Part shown: positions 29,016-39,940 of the stretch, piece after piece
How positions within the stretch are numbered: the stretch's first letter is position 1
Layout of the letters: every line of letters starts with the position of its first letter
Origin: Aquabacterium lacunae
Lineage (GTDB): Bacteria; Pseudomonadota; Gammaproteobacteria; Burkholderiales; Burkholderiaceae_C
NCBI RefSeq assembly: GCF_004310865.1
Contig: NZ_SIXI01000004.1
Location: 434,001-498,000 of the forward strand
Direction of reading: 5' to 3'
DNA: 64,000 nucleotides
Made by a program: the position numbers and the translations under genes
The notes under the pieces: generated by a model
Told to the model about the DNA's origin: nothing
Seen by the model: the letters and a program-made list of their open reading frames with translations, nothing else
The model's database searches: none

Positions 29016-29669
29016 ATGACCATGCACACCCCTGCAACCCTGCCTGCTTTCAAGTCCCGTGTGGTGCCCGTGGTGGCCCTGAGCCATGCCGACCAGGCCG
29101 TGCCCCTGGCCCGCGCCCTGCTGGCCGGTGGTGTCGACGTGATCGAGATCACCCTGCGCCACCCTTGTGCGCTCGACGCCATCGCCCGTGTGGCCGCCGA
29201 GGTGCCCGAGATGGCCCTGGGCGCCGGCACGCTGCTGCAACCGGCCGATGTGGACAAGGTGCTGCGCGCAGGCGCACGCTTCGCCCTGTCGCCCGGCCAC
29301 ACCGACGCCCTGCTCGACGCCGTGCTGGCCGCGGGCCTGCCCTTCGTGCCCGGCGTGATGACGCCGGCCGAAGTGATGCATTGCCGCGACCGCGGTTTCG
29401 ATTTCATGAAGCTGTTCCCGGCCGCGCAGGCCGGTGGCCAGGCCATGCTCAAGGCGATTGCCGGGCCCATTCCCGACGTGCGTTTTTGCCCCACCGGCGG
29501 CGTGACCGAAGACAACTTCACCACCCTGCTGGCCGAACGCAATGTGGCCGTGGTGGGCGGCTCCTGGCTCTGTCCACTGGCCGACATCGAGGCCGGCCGA
29601 TGGAACCACATCACCACCCTGGCCCAGCGCGCCACCGACAAGGTCGCCGCCGCCGGCCTGGCGCGCTGA
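29016..29669 (+). CDS. eda: 2-keto-3-deoxy-6-phosphogluconate aldolase
   Basis: Cleaves KDPG to pyruvate and glyceraldehyde-3-phosphate. Class I aldolase of about 217 residues. It contains VIEITLRHP with the catalytic Glu, [12 protein letters not shown], the Schiff-base Lys in DFMKLFPA, and the phosphate-binding FCPTGGV and VVGGSWLCP segments. Possible starts are GTG 29007, ATG 29016 and ATG 29022; 29016 was chosen because GTGA lies just ahead of it. The edd stop is six bases upstream, so the two are coupled. Confidence 0.94.
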   Translation: MTMHTPATLPAFKSRVVPVVALSHADQAVPLARALLAGGVDVIEITLRHPCALDAIARVAAEVPEMALGAGTLLQPADVDKVLRAGARFALSPGHTDALLDAVLAAGLPFVPGVMTPAEVMHCRDRGFDFMKLFPAAQAGGQAMLKAIAGPIPDVRFCPTGGVTEDNFTTLLAERNVAVVGGSWLCPLADIEAGRWNHITTLAQRATDKVAAAGLAR

Positions 29670-29772
29670 GCGCCCCTCGCCCTAGCACACCGTTTCAACC
29701 CCTGGCCCCACCCGGGCCCGGGCCCTTCCTGGGGGCCGCCCACAAGGTGGCCCCTGCCCAAGGACACCCACC

Positions 29773-31536
29773 GTGCCACACGCTTCCCAACCCCAAGCCA
29801 CACCGGCCTGGCAAGGCCTCGCCCTGAGCGCCGCCCAGCCCCTGCCCCCGCTGCGTGAGCTGCTGCAAGACAGCGCCCGCACCCTGGCCCTGCGCGCTCA
29901 GGCCTGCGGCCTGACCCTGGATTTCAGCCGACAGCGCCTGACCCCGCTGGTGCTGCAGCAACTGCTCGACCTGGCCCGCCAGCAAGGCCTGGCCGACCAG
30001 CGTGACGCACTGTTTGCCGGCGAGCGCATCAACCGCACCGAAGACCGCGCCGTGCTGCACATGGCGCTGCGCGCCCCCGCAGGCTGCCACACCCACCCCT
30101 GGCCCGCCGACATCACCGAGCAGGTGCTGGCCGAGCGCGAGCGCATGCTGGCCCTGGCCGAGCGCATCCGCCAGGGCCACTGGCTGGGCCCGCGCCGCCA
30201 GCCCATCACCGACCTGGTGGCCATCGGCATTGGCGGCTCCGACCTGGGGCCCCGCATGGCCGTGCACGCCCTGCAGCAAGACACGGCCCCGGCCGTGCGC
30301 GTGCACTTCGTGTCCAACCCAGACGCCACCGCGCTGCACGATGTGCTGGCCACGCTCGACCCGCTGCGCACTGGCTTCGTGGTGGCCTCCAAAACCTTCA
30401 CCACGCAGGAAACCCTGCTGAACGCCGAGAGCGCGCGGCACTGGCTGCAGGCTGCAGGGGTGTCCGACTGGGCGCGGCAGTTCATCGCCATCACCACCGC
30501 CCCCGACAAGGCCACGGCACTCGGCTTTGCGCCCGAGCACACCCTGCGCTTCTGGGACTGGGTGGGCGGACGTTACTCGCTGTGGTCGAGCATCGGCCTG
30601 CCGCTGGCGGTGGCTGTGGGCCGCGAACAATTCGAGGCTTTCCTGGCCGGCGCCCATGCGCTGGACACCCACTTCCGCACCGCACCGCTGGCGCAGAACC
30701 TGCCGGTGCTGATGGCCCTGCTGGGCCTGTGGCAGCGCAACTTCCTGAACGCGCCCACGCAGCTGGTCACCAGCTACAGCGCGCGCCTGGGCCTGCTGCC
30801 GGCCTACCTGCAGCAGATGGACATGGAATCGAACGGCAAGCGCGTGCACCCAGACGGCCAGCCCGTGCGCGTGGCCACCGGCCCCATCGTGTGGGGTGGC
30901 CTGGGCATCGACGGCCAGCATGCCTACTACCAGCTGCTGCACCAGGGCACCCACCGCGTGGCCATCGATTTCATCGGGGTGCGCCAGCAGGCCAGCCTGC
31001 CGGATGCACCGCCCGCCCATGCAGCGCACCTGCGCTTCAACCAGGCCAACCTGCTGGCCCAGGCCCAGGCCCTGGCCCTGGGGCGCGATGCCCAGGCCAC
31101 CGCCGCCAGCCTGCGCGCCGCAGGCCTGAGCGAAGCCGAGGTGCAGCGCCTGACCCCGCACCGCAGCTTCGACGGCAATGTGTCGAGCAATGTCCTGTGG
31201 CTGGATGCGCTCACGCCCTTCACCCTGGGTGCCCTGGTGGCCCTGTACGAGCACAAGGTGTTCTGTCAGGCCGCGCTGTGGCAAGTGCATGCCTTTGACC
31301 AGTGGGGCGTGGAGCTCGGCAAGGTCGTGGCACAGGGCCTGCAGCACAGCCTGCACACCGGCGAGCTGCCCGCGGGCGTGGACAGCGCCACGGCCGCGTC
31401 GCTGCGGTTCTTGCGCGAGGTGCCACCCCTGACGCCTGCCGCCCTGCCCACCGCCGCATCCGCAGTGACACCCCTGGCGACACCCACTGTGGCGCCAACG
31501 CCGCGCATGGATCTTGCACAAGCCCCATCGGCATGA
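29773..31536 (+). CDS. pgi: Glucose-6-phosphate isomerase
   Basis: Interconverts glucose-6-phosphate and fructose-6-phosphate, 587 residues. Conserved segments are [36 protein letters not shown] (signature one region), MESNGKRV and the second signature [10 protein letters not shown] near the C terminus. The start is GTG at 29773 with AAGGA nine bases before it. About 30 residues of Ala/Pro/Thr-rich tail follow the conserved core. A GC-rich stretch of 103 bases separates it from eda; several weak hairpins are possible there, none with a T-run. In this setting it feeds fructose-6-phosphate from the fructokinase back to Zwf. Confidence 0.95.
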   Translation: MPHASQPQATPAWQGLALSAAQPLPPLRELLQDSARTLALRAQACGLTLDFSRQRLTPLVLQQLLDLARQQGLADQRDALFAGERINRTEDRAVLHMALRAPAGCHTHPWPADITEQVLAERERMLALAERIRQGHWLGPRRQPITDLVAIGIGGSDLGPRMAVHALQQDTAPAVRVHFVSNPDATALHDVLATLDPLRTGFVVASKTFTTQETLLNAESARHWLQAAGVSDWARQFIAITTAPDKATALGFAPEHTLRFWDWVGGRYSLWSSIGLPLAVAVGREQFEAFLAGAHALDTHFRTAPLAQNLPVLMALLGLWQRNFLNAPTQLVTSYSARLGLLPAYLQQMDMESNGKRVHPDGQPVRVATGPIVWGGLGIDGQHAYYQLLHQGTHRVAIDFIGVRQQASLPDAPPAHAAHLRFNQANLLAQAQALALGRDAQATAASLRAAGLSEAEVQRLTPHRSFDGNVSSNVLWLDALTPFTLGALVALYEHKVFCQAALWQVHAFDQWGVELGKVVAQGLQHSLHTGELPAGVDSATAASLRFLREVPPLTPAALPTAASAVTPLATPTVAPTPRMDLAQAPSA

Positions 31537-31612
31537 AACAAACGGGGTGGTGCGCACCCTCTTCATGCGCCCCTCACCCACCCGACCCAACACTCACCCT
31601 CCTTCGCACACC

Positions 31613-34495
31613 ATGGCCACTGCGAAAAAAGCCCCGACCCCTTCGGCAAAACGCACCGCTCGCGCCTCGGCCCCTCGCGCCGCCGCCAGCGCCCCCTCGC
31701 TGATTGACGACATCCGCGTGCTGGGCCGCATCCTGGGTGATGTGATCCGCGAACAGGAGGGCCGCGAGGTGTTCGAGCTCATCGAACGCATCCGCCAGCT
31801 GGCCGTGGCCTACCGCAGCAAGCGCGACGCCGACGCGGGCAAGCACCTCGACAAGCTGCTCAAGGGCCTGTCGGCAGACCGCGCCGTGTCGGTCATCCGG
31901 GCCTTCAGCTACTTCTCGCACCTGGCCAACATCGCCGAAGACCAGCACCAGGTGCGGCAATCACGCCTGCAGGCCGCACAAGGCGCGGCGCAGGCCAGCC
32001 CCGGCACGCTGGCCCACAGCCTGAGCCGCCTGCTCGACGCCGGCCACAGCAGCGAAGACGTGGCCGAGCTGCTCGCACGCGCCTACCTCTCGCCCGTGCT
32101 CACGGCCCACCCCACCGAAGTGCAGCGCAAGTCCATCCTCGACACCGAACGCCACATCGGGCAGCTGCTGGCCCAGCGTCACCTGCTGGTGGCCGCAGGC
32201 GATGCCACCGCGCTGCACGACACCGACCTGGCCCTGCGCGCCCGCATCACGCAGCTGTGGCAGACGCGCATGCTGCGTTACACCAAGCTCACGGTGGCCG
32301 ACGAGATCGAAAACGTGCTGAGCTATTACCCCGGCACCTTCCTCACCGAGATCCCGCGCCTGTACGGGCAGCTCGAAGCCGCACTGCCCGGTCTGGAGGT
32401 GGCGCCCTTTTTGCGCATGGGCCACTGGATCGGGGGAGACCGCGACGGCAACCCCAATGTCACGGCCGACACGCTGAAGCTGGCCCTGTCGCGCCAGGCC
32501 GAAGTGGCCCTGCGCCACTACCTGCGCCAGGTGCACGAGCTGGGCGCCGAGCTGTCGATGTCGGGCCGGCTGGTGGGCGTGTCGCCCGACATGCAGGCCC
32601 TGGCCGACCGCTCGCCCGACCACAACCCCCACCGCGAGGACGAGCCCTACCGCCGCGCCCTGACCGGTGTGTACGCCCGCCTGGCCGCCACGCTGCACGC
32701 ACTGACCGGTGGCGAGGCCCTGCGCCATGCGGTGGCACCCTCGACCCCCTACCCCGATGCCCAGGCCTTCCTGGCCGACCTGCACACGGTCGATGCCTCG
32801 CTGCGCGCCCACCATGCCGCGGCCCTGGCCGACCTGAACGTGCGGCCGCTGATGCGGGCCGTGCAGGTGTTCGGCTTCCACCTGGCCACGCTGGACCTGC
32901 GCCAGAGCTCCGACCAGCATGAGCTGGTGGTGGCCGAGCTGCTGCAGCACGCGGGCCTGGAAGACTACGCCACGCTCGACGAAGCCCAGCGCCAGGCCGT
33001 GCTGCTGCGCCTGTTGCGCGAACCGCGCCCCCTGCGTGTGCCTGGCGCCGAGTACAGCGATCTGGCCCGCAAGGAACTCGCCATCTTTGAAGCGGCGGCC
33101 GTGGCCCGCAAGCAATACGGCCCCGAGGCCCTGAAGCACTACATCATCAGCCACACCGAAACCGTGTCGGACCTGCTGGAGGTGCTGCTGCTGCAAAAGG
33201 AATGCGGCCTGATGCACGGCACCCTGGGCCACCCGCAAGCCCGAGCCGAACTCATCGTCTCGCCCCTGTTCGAGACCATTGCCGACCTGCGCAGCGCCAC
33301 CGCCATCATCGGCGGCTACCTGGAACTGCCCGGTGTGGCCGAGCTGGTGCAGCGCTCGGGTGGCGAGCAGGACATCATGCTGGGCTACAGCGACAGCAAC
33401 AAAGATGGCGGCTTCTTCACCAGCAACTGGGAGCTCTACCGCGCCGAGGTGGCCCTGGTGGCGCACTTCCAGCAGCTGCAGGCCTCGCACGGCATCCGCC
33501 TGCGCCTGTTCCATGGCCGCGGCGGCACCGTGGGCCGGGGCGGTGGCCCTTCGTACCAGGCCATCCTGGCGCAACCGCCGGGCACCGTGAACGGCCAGAT
33601 CCGCCTGACCGAACAGGGCGAGGTGATCGGCTCGAAATACGCCAACCCCGAAGTGGGCCGCCGACACCTGGAAACCCTGGTGGCGGCCACGCTGGAAGCC
33701 AGCCTGCTGCAGCCCGAACAGCCCGTGCCGGAAGAGTTCCTGGAGGCGGCCGACTTCCTGTCGAATGCCAACATGGCGACCTACCGCGCCCTGGTGTACG
33801 ACACCCCTGGCTTTGCCGATTACTTCTTTGCCACCACGCCCATCCGCGAGATCGCCGAGCTGAACATCGGCTCGCGCCCGGCCTCGCGCAAGTCCACCCG
33901 CCGCATCGAAGACCTGCGCGCCATTCCTTGGGGCTTCTCGTGGGGCCAGTGCCGCGTGGCCCTGCCGGGCTGGTTCGGGCTGGGTTCGGCCATCGAGGCC
34001 TACCTGTCACGCCCGGGCACGAAACGTGAGGCCCAGCTCAAGCGCCTGCAGAAAATGGCCAAGACCTGGCCCTTCCTGCGCACGCTGCTGTCGAACATGG
34101 ACATGGTGCTGGCCAAGAGCGACCTGGCCATTGCCGAGCGTTATGTCAGCCTGATCGAAGACAAGCGCCTGGGCAAGAAGATCTTCGCGGCCATCGTGGC
34201 CGAATGGCAGCGCACCAACGAGGCCCTGAGCCTGTTGACCGGCAGCAAGAGCCGGCTGTCCACCCAGCCGGAACTGGCCGCCACGCTGGCTTTCCGATTC
34301 CCTTATGTGGACCCGCTGAACCACCTGCAGGTCGAGCTGATGCGCCGCCACCGCAAGGCCCCGGCCTTGCCACCGGGCACCTCGCACGACACACCGCCAC
34401 CCGTGGGCGCGGTGGAGTCACCCACGCAACGCCTGCGCCGGGGCATTCACCTGTCGATCAACGGGGTGGCTTCGGCGCTGCGCAACACGGGCTGA
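31613..34495 (+). CDS. ppc: Phosphoenolpyruvate carboxylase
   Basis: Carboxylates phosphoenolpyruvate to oxaloacetate, replenishing the citrate cycle. The 960 residues have [14 protein letters not shown] with the catalytic His166, [18 protein letters not shown], the glycine-rich [16 protein letters not shown] loop and a C terminus VASALRNTG close to the canonical QNTG end. The Ala/Lys/Pro-rich first 28 residues are an extension of low complexity. No ribosome binding site is evident before the ATG; an in-frame start at 31514 would overlap pgi and is unlikely. A good terminator follows. Confidence 0.95.
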   Translation: MATAKKAPTPSAKRTARASAPRAAASAPSLIDDIRVLGRILGDVIREQEGREVFELIERIRQLAVAYRSKRDADAGKHLDKLLKGLSADRAVSVIRAFSYFSHLANIAEDQHQVRQSRLQAAQGAAQASPGTLAHSLSRLLDAGHSSEDVAELLARAYLSPVLTAHPTEVQRKSILDTERHIGQLLAQRHLLVAAGDATALHDTDLALRARITQLWQTRMLRYTKLTVADEIENVLSYYPGTFLTEIPRLYGQLEAALPGLEVAPFLRMGHWIGGDRDGNPNVTADTLKLALSRQAEVALRHYLRQVHELGAELSMSGRLVGVSPDMQALADRSPDHNPHREDEPYRRALTGVYARLAATLHALTGGEALRHAVAPSTPYPDAQAFLADLHTVDASLRAHHAAALADLNVRPLMRAVQVFGFHLATLDLRQSSDQHELVVAELLQHAGLEDYATLDEAQRQAVLLRLLREPRPLRVPGAEYSDLARKELAIFEAAAVARKQYGPEALKHYIISHTETVSDLLEVLLLQKECGLMHGTLGHPQARAELIVSPLFETIADLRSATAIIGGYLELPGVAELVQRSGGEQDIMLGYSDSNKDGGFFTSNWELYRAEVALVAHFQQLQASHGIRLRLFHGRGGTVGRGGGPSYQAILAQPPGTVNGQIRLTEQGEVIGSKYANPEVGRRHLETLVAATLEASLLQPEQPVPEEFLEAADFLSNANMATYRALVYDTPGFADYFFATTPIREIAELNIGSRPASRKSTRRIEDLRAIPWGFSWGQCRVALPGWFGLGSAIEAYLSRPGTKREAQLKRLQKMAKTWPFLRTLLSNMDMVLAKSDLAIAERYVSLIEDKRLGKKIFAAIVAEWQRTNEALSLLTGSKSRLSTQPELAATLAFRFPYVDPLNHLQVELMRRHRKAPALPPGTSHDTPPPVGAVESPTQRLRRGIHLSINGVASALRNTG

Positions 34496-34523
34496 GGCCC
34501 TCTGCCCCCGGGCCAGAAAACAC

Positions 34524-34548
34524 AAACGGCTCCCGAAGGAGCCGTTTT
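34524..34548. terminator. ppc: Bidirectional terminator between ppc and the PEP-CTERM gene
   Basis: AAACGGCTCC (34524-34533), loop CGAA, GGAGCCGTTT (34538-34547), a perfect ten-base stem continuing into T on the plus strand. On the minus strand the stem is followed by a T-rich GTGTTTTC stretch, so it probably serves both convergent genes. Confidence 0.85.
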
Positions 34549-34569
34549 GATGTGCCAGACCGAGCCGCT

Positions 34570-35352
34570 TCAAACCTTGCGGCGACGGCTCCAGACCAGC
34601 CCTGCGCCACACAGCGCCATCAGCGCCAGCGAGCCAGGCTCAGGGACGCCGGTGGGCGGCGGTGGCGTCTCGTTCACCGTGCCAGCCACCGACATCAGCT
34701 TGAACGAATCGCAGTTGCTGTCGTTGCCCAGTGCGATGACCATCCAGTAGCTGGAAAACACGTTGGTGGTCCATGAAGCTGATCCACCAAACGATGTGCC
34801 GTTGGAGGCACCCACATCGGGCTTGTGCTGAACCTGCACCCATCCGGTCGAGCCGATGGGTGTCATGCTGGAGGGGCCTGTCGGCGTACCGCCCATCCAC
34901 GCGTACACGGTGATGTCGGAATCGTTGAAACCATTGACCGGGTTGTCAGTGGCGTTCCAACCAATCGACAACGCGTTCAGCGACACCGACTGGGTGAATC
35001 GCATCACCAAGGAATCGTAAGTGCCGCCATTGTCGATCGCATGCGGACCCGACGTGTTGGTGTCACCGTTGGCCATGATCCCCAGGCCGTTGCCCTGGAA
35101 CGACACCACGGCCGCGTTGGCAGCGCTGGTGGTCGAACTCCAGGTCAAACCGGCCACGTCAACATCCACGCCGCCGGAGTTGGTGGCGCAGTTGATGGCA
35201 CCCCAGGAGCCCGCCGCAGCCACCGTGCCATCGCCACAGGTGCTGAACGAACTGGACCAGTTGGTTGCAGCCAACGCCTGCGCGCACAGACCCACAGCCA
35301 TCGCAGAAGCGATGACAGCGCGGCGGGCAATGTGTTGTATCAAATGGGTCAT
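34570..35352 (-). CDS. PEP-CTERM sorting-domain protein
   Basis: Secreted protein of 260 residues. A signal peptide covers about residues 1-28 and ends AQALA. The mature body is Ser/Thr/Gly/Asn-rich with few charges, beta-rich in appearance. The C terminus has the full sorting tag: VPEPGSL (PEP at 237-239), a hydrophobic stretch ALMALCGAGLVW and SRRRKV. Family knowledge: such tags are processed by exosortase, and the proteins end up in the exopolysaccharide matrix. The ATG at 35352 reads MTHLIQHIARR. A sigma-54-like promoter lies about 40 bases upstream. No exosortase gene is in the window. The ligand or structural role is unknown. Confidence 0.9.
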   Translation of the reverse strand: MTHLIQHIARRAVIASAMAVGLCAQALAATNWSSSFSTCGDGTVAAAGSWGAINCATNSGGVDVDVAGLTWSSTTSAANAAVVSFQGNGLGIMANGDTNTSGPHAIDNGGTYDSLVMRFTQSVSLNALSIGWNATDNPVNGFNDSDITVYAWMGGTPTGPSSMTPIGSTGWVQVQHKPDVGASNGTSFGGSASWTTNVFSSYWMVIALGNDSNCDSFKLMSVAGTVNETPPPPTGVPEPGSLALMALCGAGLVWSRRRKV

Positions 35353-35390
35353 GTTGTGGCTTCCCGACCTGTCTTGTTTTGTAACAACCA

Positions 35391-35406
35391 AGCAAGATGC
35401 AGGCCG
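35391..35406 (-). promoter_or_regulatory. Sigma-54-like promoter of the PEP-CTERM gene
   Basis: On the minus strand CGGCCTGCATCTTGCT has GG and GC dinucleotides exactly ten bases apart. It matches TGGCACGNNNNTTGCW at all positions of the -12 element and at GG, C and G of the -24 element. The -12 GC is about 40 bases before the ATG, leaving a leader of roughly 28 bases. Confidence 0.6.
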
Positions 35407-35487
35407 CATTCAAAAAGTCTTTCAGAAACAATGTGTTGCGTTTTCAGCATGATCGCGCAACACGGAGTCTGTCAAAAATCCCGACAG

Positions 35488-38328
35488 TCACTTGAGCGTC
35501 TTGAGCAGCGCCCTGGCATCTTCCGCACCGTCAAAAGAACTCGCCGTGCGCAAAGCCTCCTGAAGTTCTTGTCGTGCCTCGGCAGCGCGGCCTGTGGCGG
35601 CCAGCACCGCGCCGAGGTGGTAGCGGATTTCCGGATGCGAGGGTGCACGCAAACGAGCATCTCGTAACAAGCCCAGAGCTTGCTCCACTCGGCCTCGTTT
35701 GAACAGCACCCAACCGAGGGTATCGACCACCAGCGGATGGGTGGGGGCCAGCTTGTGGGCACGTTCGGCCGTTTCAAGGGCCTGAGGCGCATTGAGCCTC
35801 AGTTGCACATTGGCCAGGCTGTTGAGCGCATCGACCTGCCGGGGGTTCTGCGTCACCACAGAACGGTAGACCGATTCCGCCTCTTGCCAGCGCCCCAACT
35901 GCACCAGCGCACGCCCCACGGCCAGAGACAACGTGTCATCACGCGGCGTTTTGCGCAGCTGCAGTTGCCCCACCGACAGAGCCTCCGCCTGCTGCCCCGC
36001 AGACTCGAGCGCCGACATGAGCTGCCGCGCGGTCAAGGCGCTGGGCTCCACCTTGTGCGCCTGCCGGAAGGCCGCCACCGCCGCAGGAACCTGTCCACGC
36101 GACAGGGCCACCTGCCCAACAAGGCTATGCCCCACCGCCCTGGCAGGCAGGTCCCGGGCCAAAGCCTGTGCGCGTTGCCCAGCTTTCTCGGGCTGCCCTT
36201 GCCGCAATTCGACTTGCACCATCAGCCCGCGCGCCTGCACATGGGCGGGGTCTGCGTTCAAGGCCTTGTCCAGGCTGTAGGCCGCACCCTGGAGGTGTGA
36301 CGCTGCGAGCTGCGCCTTGGCCACCTCGACCTGGAGGTCTGGGTTGTACTCGGCCACTCGGGTGGCAGTGGACAGTGTGGCCCTGGCCTGGGTGGTGTCC
36401 TGCATCGCAATCTGGGTGCGGGCATGCATCAGCAAGACGTTCAGGTTGTCCGGCTGTTTATCCAGGGCCAATTTGCCTTCTTCCAGCGCCTCTTTCCATT
36501 GCGTGCGCTGTTGGTACCACTGGATCAGGGCCATGTTCCAGCGCAGGTCGTTGCGTTCACTGACCTCGCGCGCGCGGATCAACCAGCGGATGGCATCGTC
36601 GGCGCGACCGCGACGCTCCAGAATGCGCCCCATTTCCGCCAGTGCGTCGCTGGATTTGGGCGCATCGCGCATCACGGTCTTCAGCCGGGCTTCGGCGGCA
36701 TCCAGGGCGCCGGCCGAGATGTCCATGCGCGCCAGTTGCAACCTGGCCGAAACCAGCTGTGGAGACAGGCTGAGTGCCTTTTCATACGCCAGACGGGCAT
36801 CGGCGGGCTTGCGTGCGCGCATCAGGATGTCACCCAGCAAGTTGTGCATGCCCGCCTGAGAAGGCTGGCGACTCACCAGGTCGCGGATCACCTTCAGGGC
36901 CTGCTCATGTCGTCCTTGCTGACTGTACAGCTGGGCCAGCGTCACACCAGCCCCCACTTGCCGGTTGTCTTTTTTCCAGGCCAGCTCGAATTCCTTGATG
37001 GCATCGTCAGCGCGGCCGTTGCGCATCAGGCTCATGCCCAGGGCCACCCGGGACTCGGGCTGGTCCTGCTGAGCCAGGGCCTCCTGAAACAAGCGGGTGG
37101 CGCGCGCGGCATTGCCTTGCGCCATGTGGGCAGACCCGAGCAAGGTCAAGGCCATGGCATCGTTGGGTTGACGGCGGAGATGCGACTCCAACAGGGGGAT
37201 GGCGGACTTCGGGTGCCCCTCCAGAAGATGCAGCCGAGCAATCAGGCGCACCACCGGGGTGTCTGGCTGAGCACGGTTATAGGCTTCCAGGTACTGGCGT
37301 GCCTTGGCATGGCTACCCAGTCCGTAATGCGACAGGCCGTTGAGCATCAGCAGGTGTGGCCGGTGGCGAACAAAAGGCATCGGCACCGGATCCAGCAAGC
37401 GGGTGACCTCCTGGAACGCGGCCCGCGCCACGTCGGCACGTCCGTCTCGCTCGGCCAGCACAGCCCGAAGGTAGGCCGCACGCGGCTCTCGCGGTGCCAC
37501 TTTGGCGATCTGCTCAAGTCGCCGAGCAGCCGCTTCACCTTGGTTGCGGTCGACCAGAATACCGGCCGCGGCCACCAGCGATTCAACATGATCGGGCGCA
37601 ATCGAAAGGGCCTTGACGTGATCGGCCAGAGCTTGATCGAGTTGCCCCTGCACATGCCTGACCGTGGCCCGCGCGTTGTAGGCTTCGGGGTCCTGCGGAT
37701 TGATCACCAAGGCCTGCTCGGCGGCCTTGAGTGCAGCATCGAACTGCCGCTGCCTGACACGCACCGGCACCTCGGCCAACCACACATCGGCGCGACGGTC
37801 ATTGAGCGCTCGGGCCTGGGCGATCGTGTCCAGGCTGGATCGGAAGTCTCCCAGGTCCGACTGCGCGGCAGCCCTTTGAAGCAGCAAGGAAGCCATCACC
37901 TCAGGGGGCAGTCCGGACGGCTGCAACTGCGGGTGCACCAGCATGTCGGTCTGACGGCCCTGCGAATTCAGGGCCTGCGCCAGATGGACCACCACCTCGG
38001 AGCGACTGATGCCGAGCTTGAGGGCTTCTGTGTACGCCACTTCTGCACCGATGACATCGCCATTTTGGTGAAGGGCTCGTCCCAGCTGATACTGAAGCGC
38101 GAGCTTGCCCGGCTCCTTCTTGATGGCGTTTTTGAGCTGAATGATGGCGCCAGCGAAGTCTTTGGCATCCATGCGACGCAAAGCGTCTTCATGGTAATCA
38201 ATTGACCAGGCCGAAGGCGCCGCCAAAGCCAGGCTCAGCAGCCACGCCAGCCGCCATTGCAGTGTGTGGTGAGCGCGAAAAACGGAGTTCAGGGGCATCA
38301 TGCTGCCGATTGTGACGTCAATGGCCAC
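35488..38328 (-). CDS. Large TPR-repeat protein, PrsT-like (PEP-CTERM system)
   Basis: A 946-residue protein made almost entirely of tetratricopeptide repeats after an N-terminal hydrophobic export signal (LAWLLSLALAAPSAWS). The first repeat, DALRRMDAKDFAGAIIQLKN, and the overall length match the PrsT family found with PEP-CTERM/exosortase A polysaccharide loci. PrsT is normally a lipoprotein, but no lipobox cysteine follows the signal here. The GTG at 38328 has a strong AGGGGG site; ATGs at 38301 and 38298 lack one. It ends 135 bases before the PEP-CTERM start on the same strand, and a separate promoter lies in that gap. Role inferred: scaffold in export or assembly of matrix polymer. Confidence 0.8.
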   Translation of the reverse strand: MAIDVTIGSMMPLNSVFRAHHTLQWRLAWLLSLALAAPSAWSIDYHEDALRRMDAKDFAGAIIQLKNAIKKEPGKLALQYQLGRALHQNGDVIGAEVAYTEALKLGISRSEVVVHLAQALNSQGRQTDMLVHPQLQPSGLPPEVMASLLLQRAAAQSDLGDFRSSLDTIAQARALNDRRADVWLAEVPVRVRQRQFDAALKAAEQALVINPQDPEAYNARATVRHVQGQLDQALADHVKALSIAPDHVESLVAAAGILVDRNQGEAAARRLEQIAKVAPREPRAAYLRAVLAERDGRADVARAAFQEVTRLLDPVPMPFVRHRPHLLMLNGLSHYGLGSHAKARQYLEAYNRAQPDTPVVRLIARLHLLEGHPKSAIPLLESHLRRQPNDAMALTLLGSAHMAQGNAARATRLFQEALAQQDQPESRVALGMSLMRNGRADDAIKEFELAWKKDNRQVGAGVTLAQLYSQQGRHEQALKVIRDLVSRQPSQAGMHNLLGDILMRARKPADARLAYEKALSLSPQLVSARLQLARMDISAGALDAAEARLKTVMRDAPKSSDALAEMGRILERRGRADDAIRWLIRAREVSERNDLRWNMALIQWYQQRTQWKEALEEGKLALDKQPDNLNVLLMHARTQIAMQDTTQARATLSTATRVAEYNPDLQVEVAKAQLAASHLQGAAYSLDKALNADPAHVQARGLMVQVELRQGQPEKAGQRAQALARDLPARAVGHSLVGQVALSRGQVPAAVAAFRQAHKVEPSALTARQLMSALESAGQQAEALSVGQLQLRKTPRDDTLSLAVGRALVQLGRWQEAESVYRSVVTQNPRQVDALNSLANVQLRLNAPQALETAERAHKLAPTHPLVVDTLGWVLFKRGRVEQALGLLRDARLRAPSHPEIRYHLGAVLAATGRAAEARQELQEALRTASSFDGAEDARALLKTLK

Positions 38329-38419
38329 GCGCCAAGCCCCCTTGATGCGGGCCCCCCGACCACCCAGTTCAAGCCCCCGTGCACCACCATGCGGTAGATG
38401 TGCCCCACATCACCCTGCC

Positions 38420-39799
38420 TCAGGCAGCCATGGTCCGGGAGGGATCGTCGACGACGCCATGCAGGCGCATGGTCGAAGCCTCGGGGCTGCGGCCAGGCGT
38501 GGACCGCGCGGCCACTTGCGCCAACTCATGGGCCGAGAGGGGCTGTCGGGTGCCTTCGGGCAACGGCTGGCGGGTGGCGCACAGCCACAGGGCCGACGCC
38601 AATGAGCCCGGACGCATCAAGGACCACGGCGATACGTGGCGTGCGCCCACAGCCATCATGCGCGCGGCCCACCGGGGATCTCGCACGGCGGCCGCACAGA
38701 ACAGGTGTTCAGCCGCATTGAGCTGCAGACGCCGCGCGAAGTCGTCGATGAAGAAGCGGTGGGGTCCGAAGTGCTGGCGCACCTGACGGGCGTAGGCCTT
38801 CAGGCCCTCGCGCCGCCAGCGCTCGTCTTTCAGCCGACCGGACAGGGCCTCGGCCAGCCACTCAGCGCCCTGCAGAGCCCAGCCGCAGCCCACGCCGTGG
38901 ACGTAGTCCACGCTCTGAAGAGCGTCCCCCACCAGGGCCATGCCTCGCACCACCGGTGGACGGTACAGATTGGGGTGGTCACGCACGACCATCAGGTCGC
39001 CTGCCACGTCGGCCTCGTGCAGCTGCGGGGCATCGGGGAGACTGCGGATGCGCGCCAGCAAGGCGTCATGCACCTCAGGCCGTTCCAGCCCGTCGAACCG
39101 ATCCGGCGGCGCACACCAGGCCAGCAGGGTCACACTGTCGTCGTTGGGGAACACATAGGCCACCTCGGGGCCCGTGAGCCACATCTGCGAACGCTGCCCG
39201 CGCTGCAGGTCGACACCACGCATGGCCAACATCACACCATGGCGCCGGTTCTGCGACTGCCGCGGCACCACGCCCGCCAGACGGGCCATCTCGCTGTGCC
39301 GGCCGTCGGCGGCCACCACCAGCGGGGTGCGAAGGCTGCGCTCGCCGATGGCGCCCTGCACACGCACGCCTGCGATTCGGCCTTGATGGTCAATCAGCCC
39401 GCGAGCTGACACCCCCGTGAGCAGGGTCACTCCGCGTGTGTCCGAGGCGAGCTGTCGCACCATGGGGTCGAGGCGAGCACGGCGGATGTTGTAGCCATGC
39501 AGCGGCTGGCCTGGTGGGTGATGTTCAGGGTGGTCCGCGATCCAGCCGTGCGGAGTGTGCAGCTCCATGATGTTGGGCACCCCACCCGCCGTCTCGATCA
39601 ATGGCACCAGGCCCAGCCGCTCCAGCACCGGCCAAGCCGAGGCCTGGATGTAATGGGTGCACAACTGCTTGTGGGTGTCGTGCCGCGCATGGCGCTCGAT
39701 CAGGGCCACACGGGCCCCGCCTCGGGCCAGCAGGATGGCTGTGGCGCAGCCGGCCAGGCTGGCACCGACCACCACGACATCGAAATCGGCTTGCGGCAT
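38420..39799 (-). CDS. FAD-dependent oxidoreductase (aromatic-hydroxylase / geranylgeranyl-reductase type)
   Basis: Flavoprotein of 459 residues. The N-terminal Rossmann segment is VVVVGASLAGCATAILLA (8-25), followed by LIERHARHD. The second FAD motif MALVGDALQSVDYVHGVGCG near 295-314 contains the GD that binds the FAD ribityl chain. The middle portion (HGYNIRRARLDPMV) resembles the substrate domain of FAD monooxygenases. The ATG at 39799 has an AGGAG site six bases upstream. The substrate is unknown. It lies 141 bases downstream of the SbcC-like gene on the same strand, possibly under separate control. Confidence 0.8.
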   Translation of the reverse strand: MPQADFDVVVVGASLAGCATAILLARGGARVALIERHARHDTHKQLCTHYIQASAWPVLERLGLVPLIETAGGVPNIMELHTPHGWIADHPEHHPPGQPLHGYNIRRARLDPMVRQLASDTRGVTLLTGVSARGLIDHQGRIAGVRVQGAIGERSLRTPLVVAADGRHSEMARLAGVVPRQSQNRRHGVMLAMRGVDLQRGQRSQMWLTGPEVAYVFPNDDSVTLLAWCAPPDRFDGLERPEVHDALLARIRSLPDAPQLHEADVAGDLMVVRDHPNLYRPPVVRGMALVGDALQSVDYVHGVGCGWALQGAEWLAEALSGRLKDERWRREGLKAYARQVRQHFGPHRFFIDDFARRLQLNAAEHLFCAAAVRDPRWAARMMAVGARHVSPWSLMRPGSLASALWLCATRQPLPEGTRQPLSAHELAQVAARSTPGRSPEASTMRLHGVVDDPSRTMAA

Positions 39800-39940
39800 G
39801 GTCGCTCCTGAAATGAGTGCGACAGGCCGACGCCACTGCACCGTGCAGCCCGTCCCGCGATGCGGGATGCCCCATTGCAGCACGAAGCCTTGGTGTCCGA
39901 AAGACGGGGTATTCCCCCTGATGGCTGCAGAGCCGCGCCA

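Noticed and set aside
29680-29772. Possible terminator or attenuator between eda and pgi
   Set aside because: Several GC stems can be drawn (CCCGGG repeats), but none is followed by a T-run and none is clearly best.
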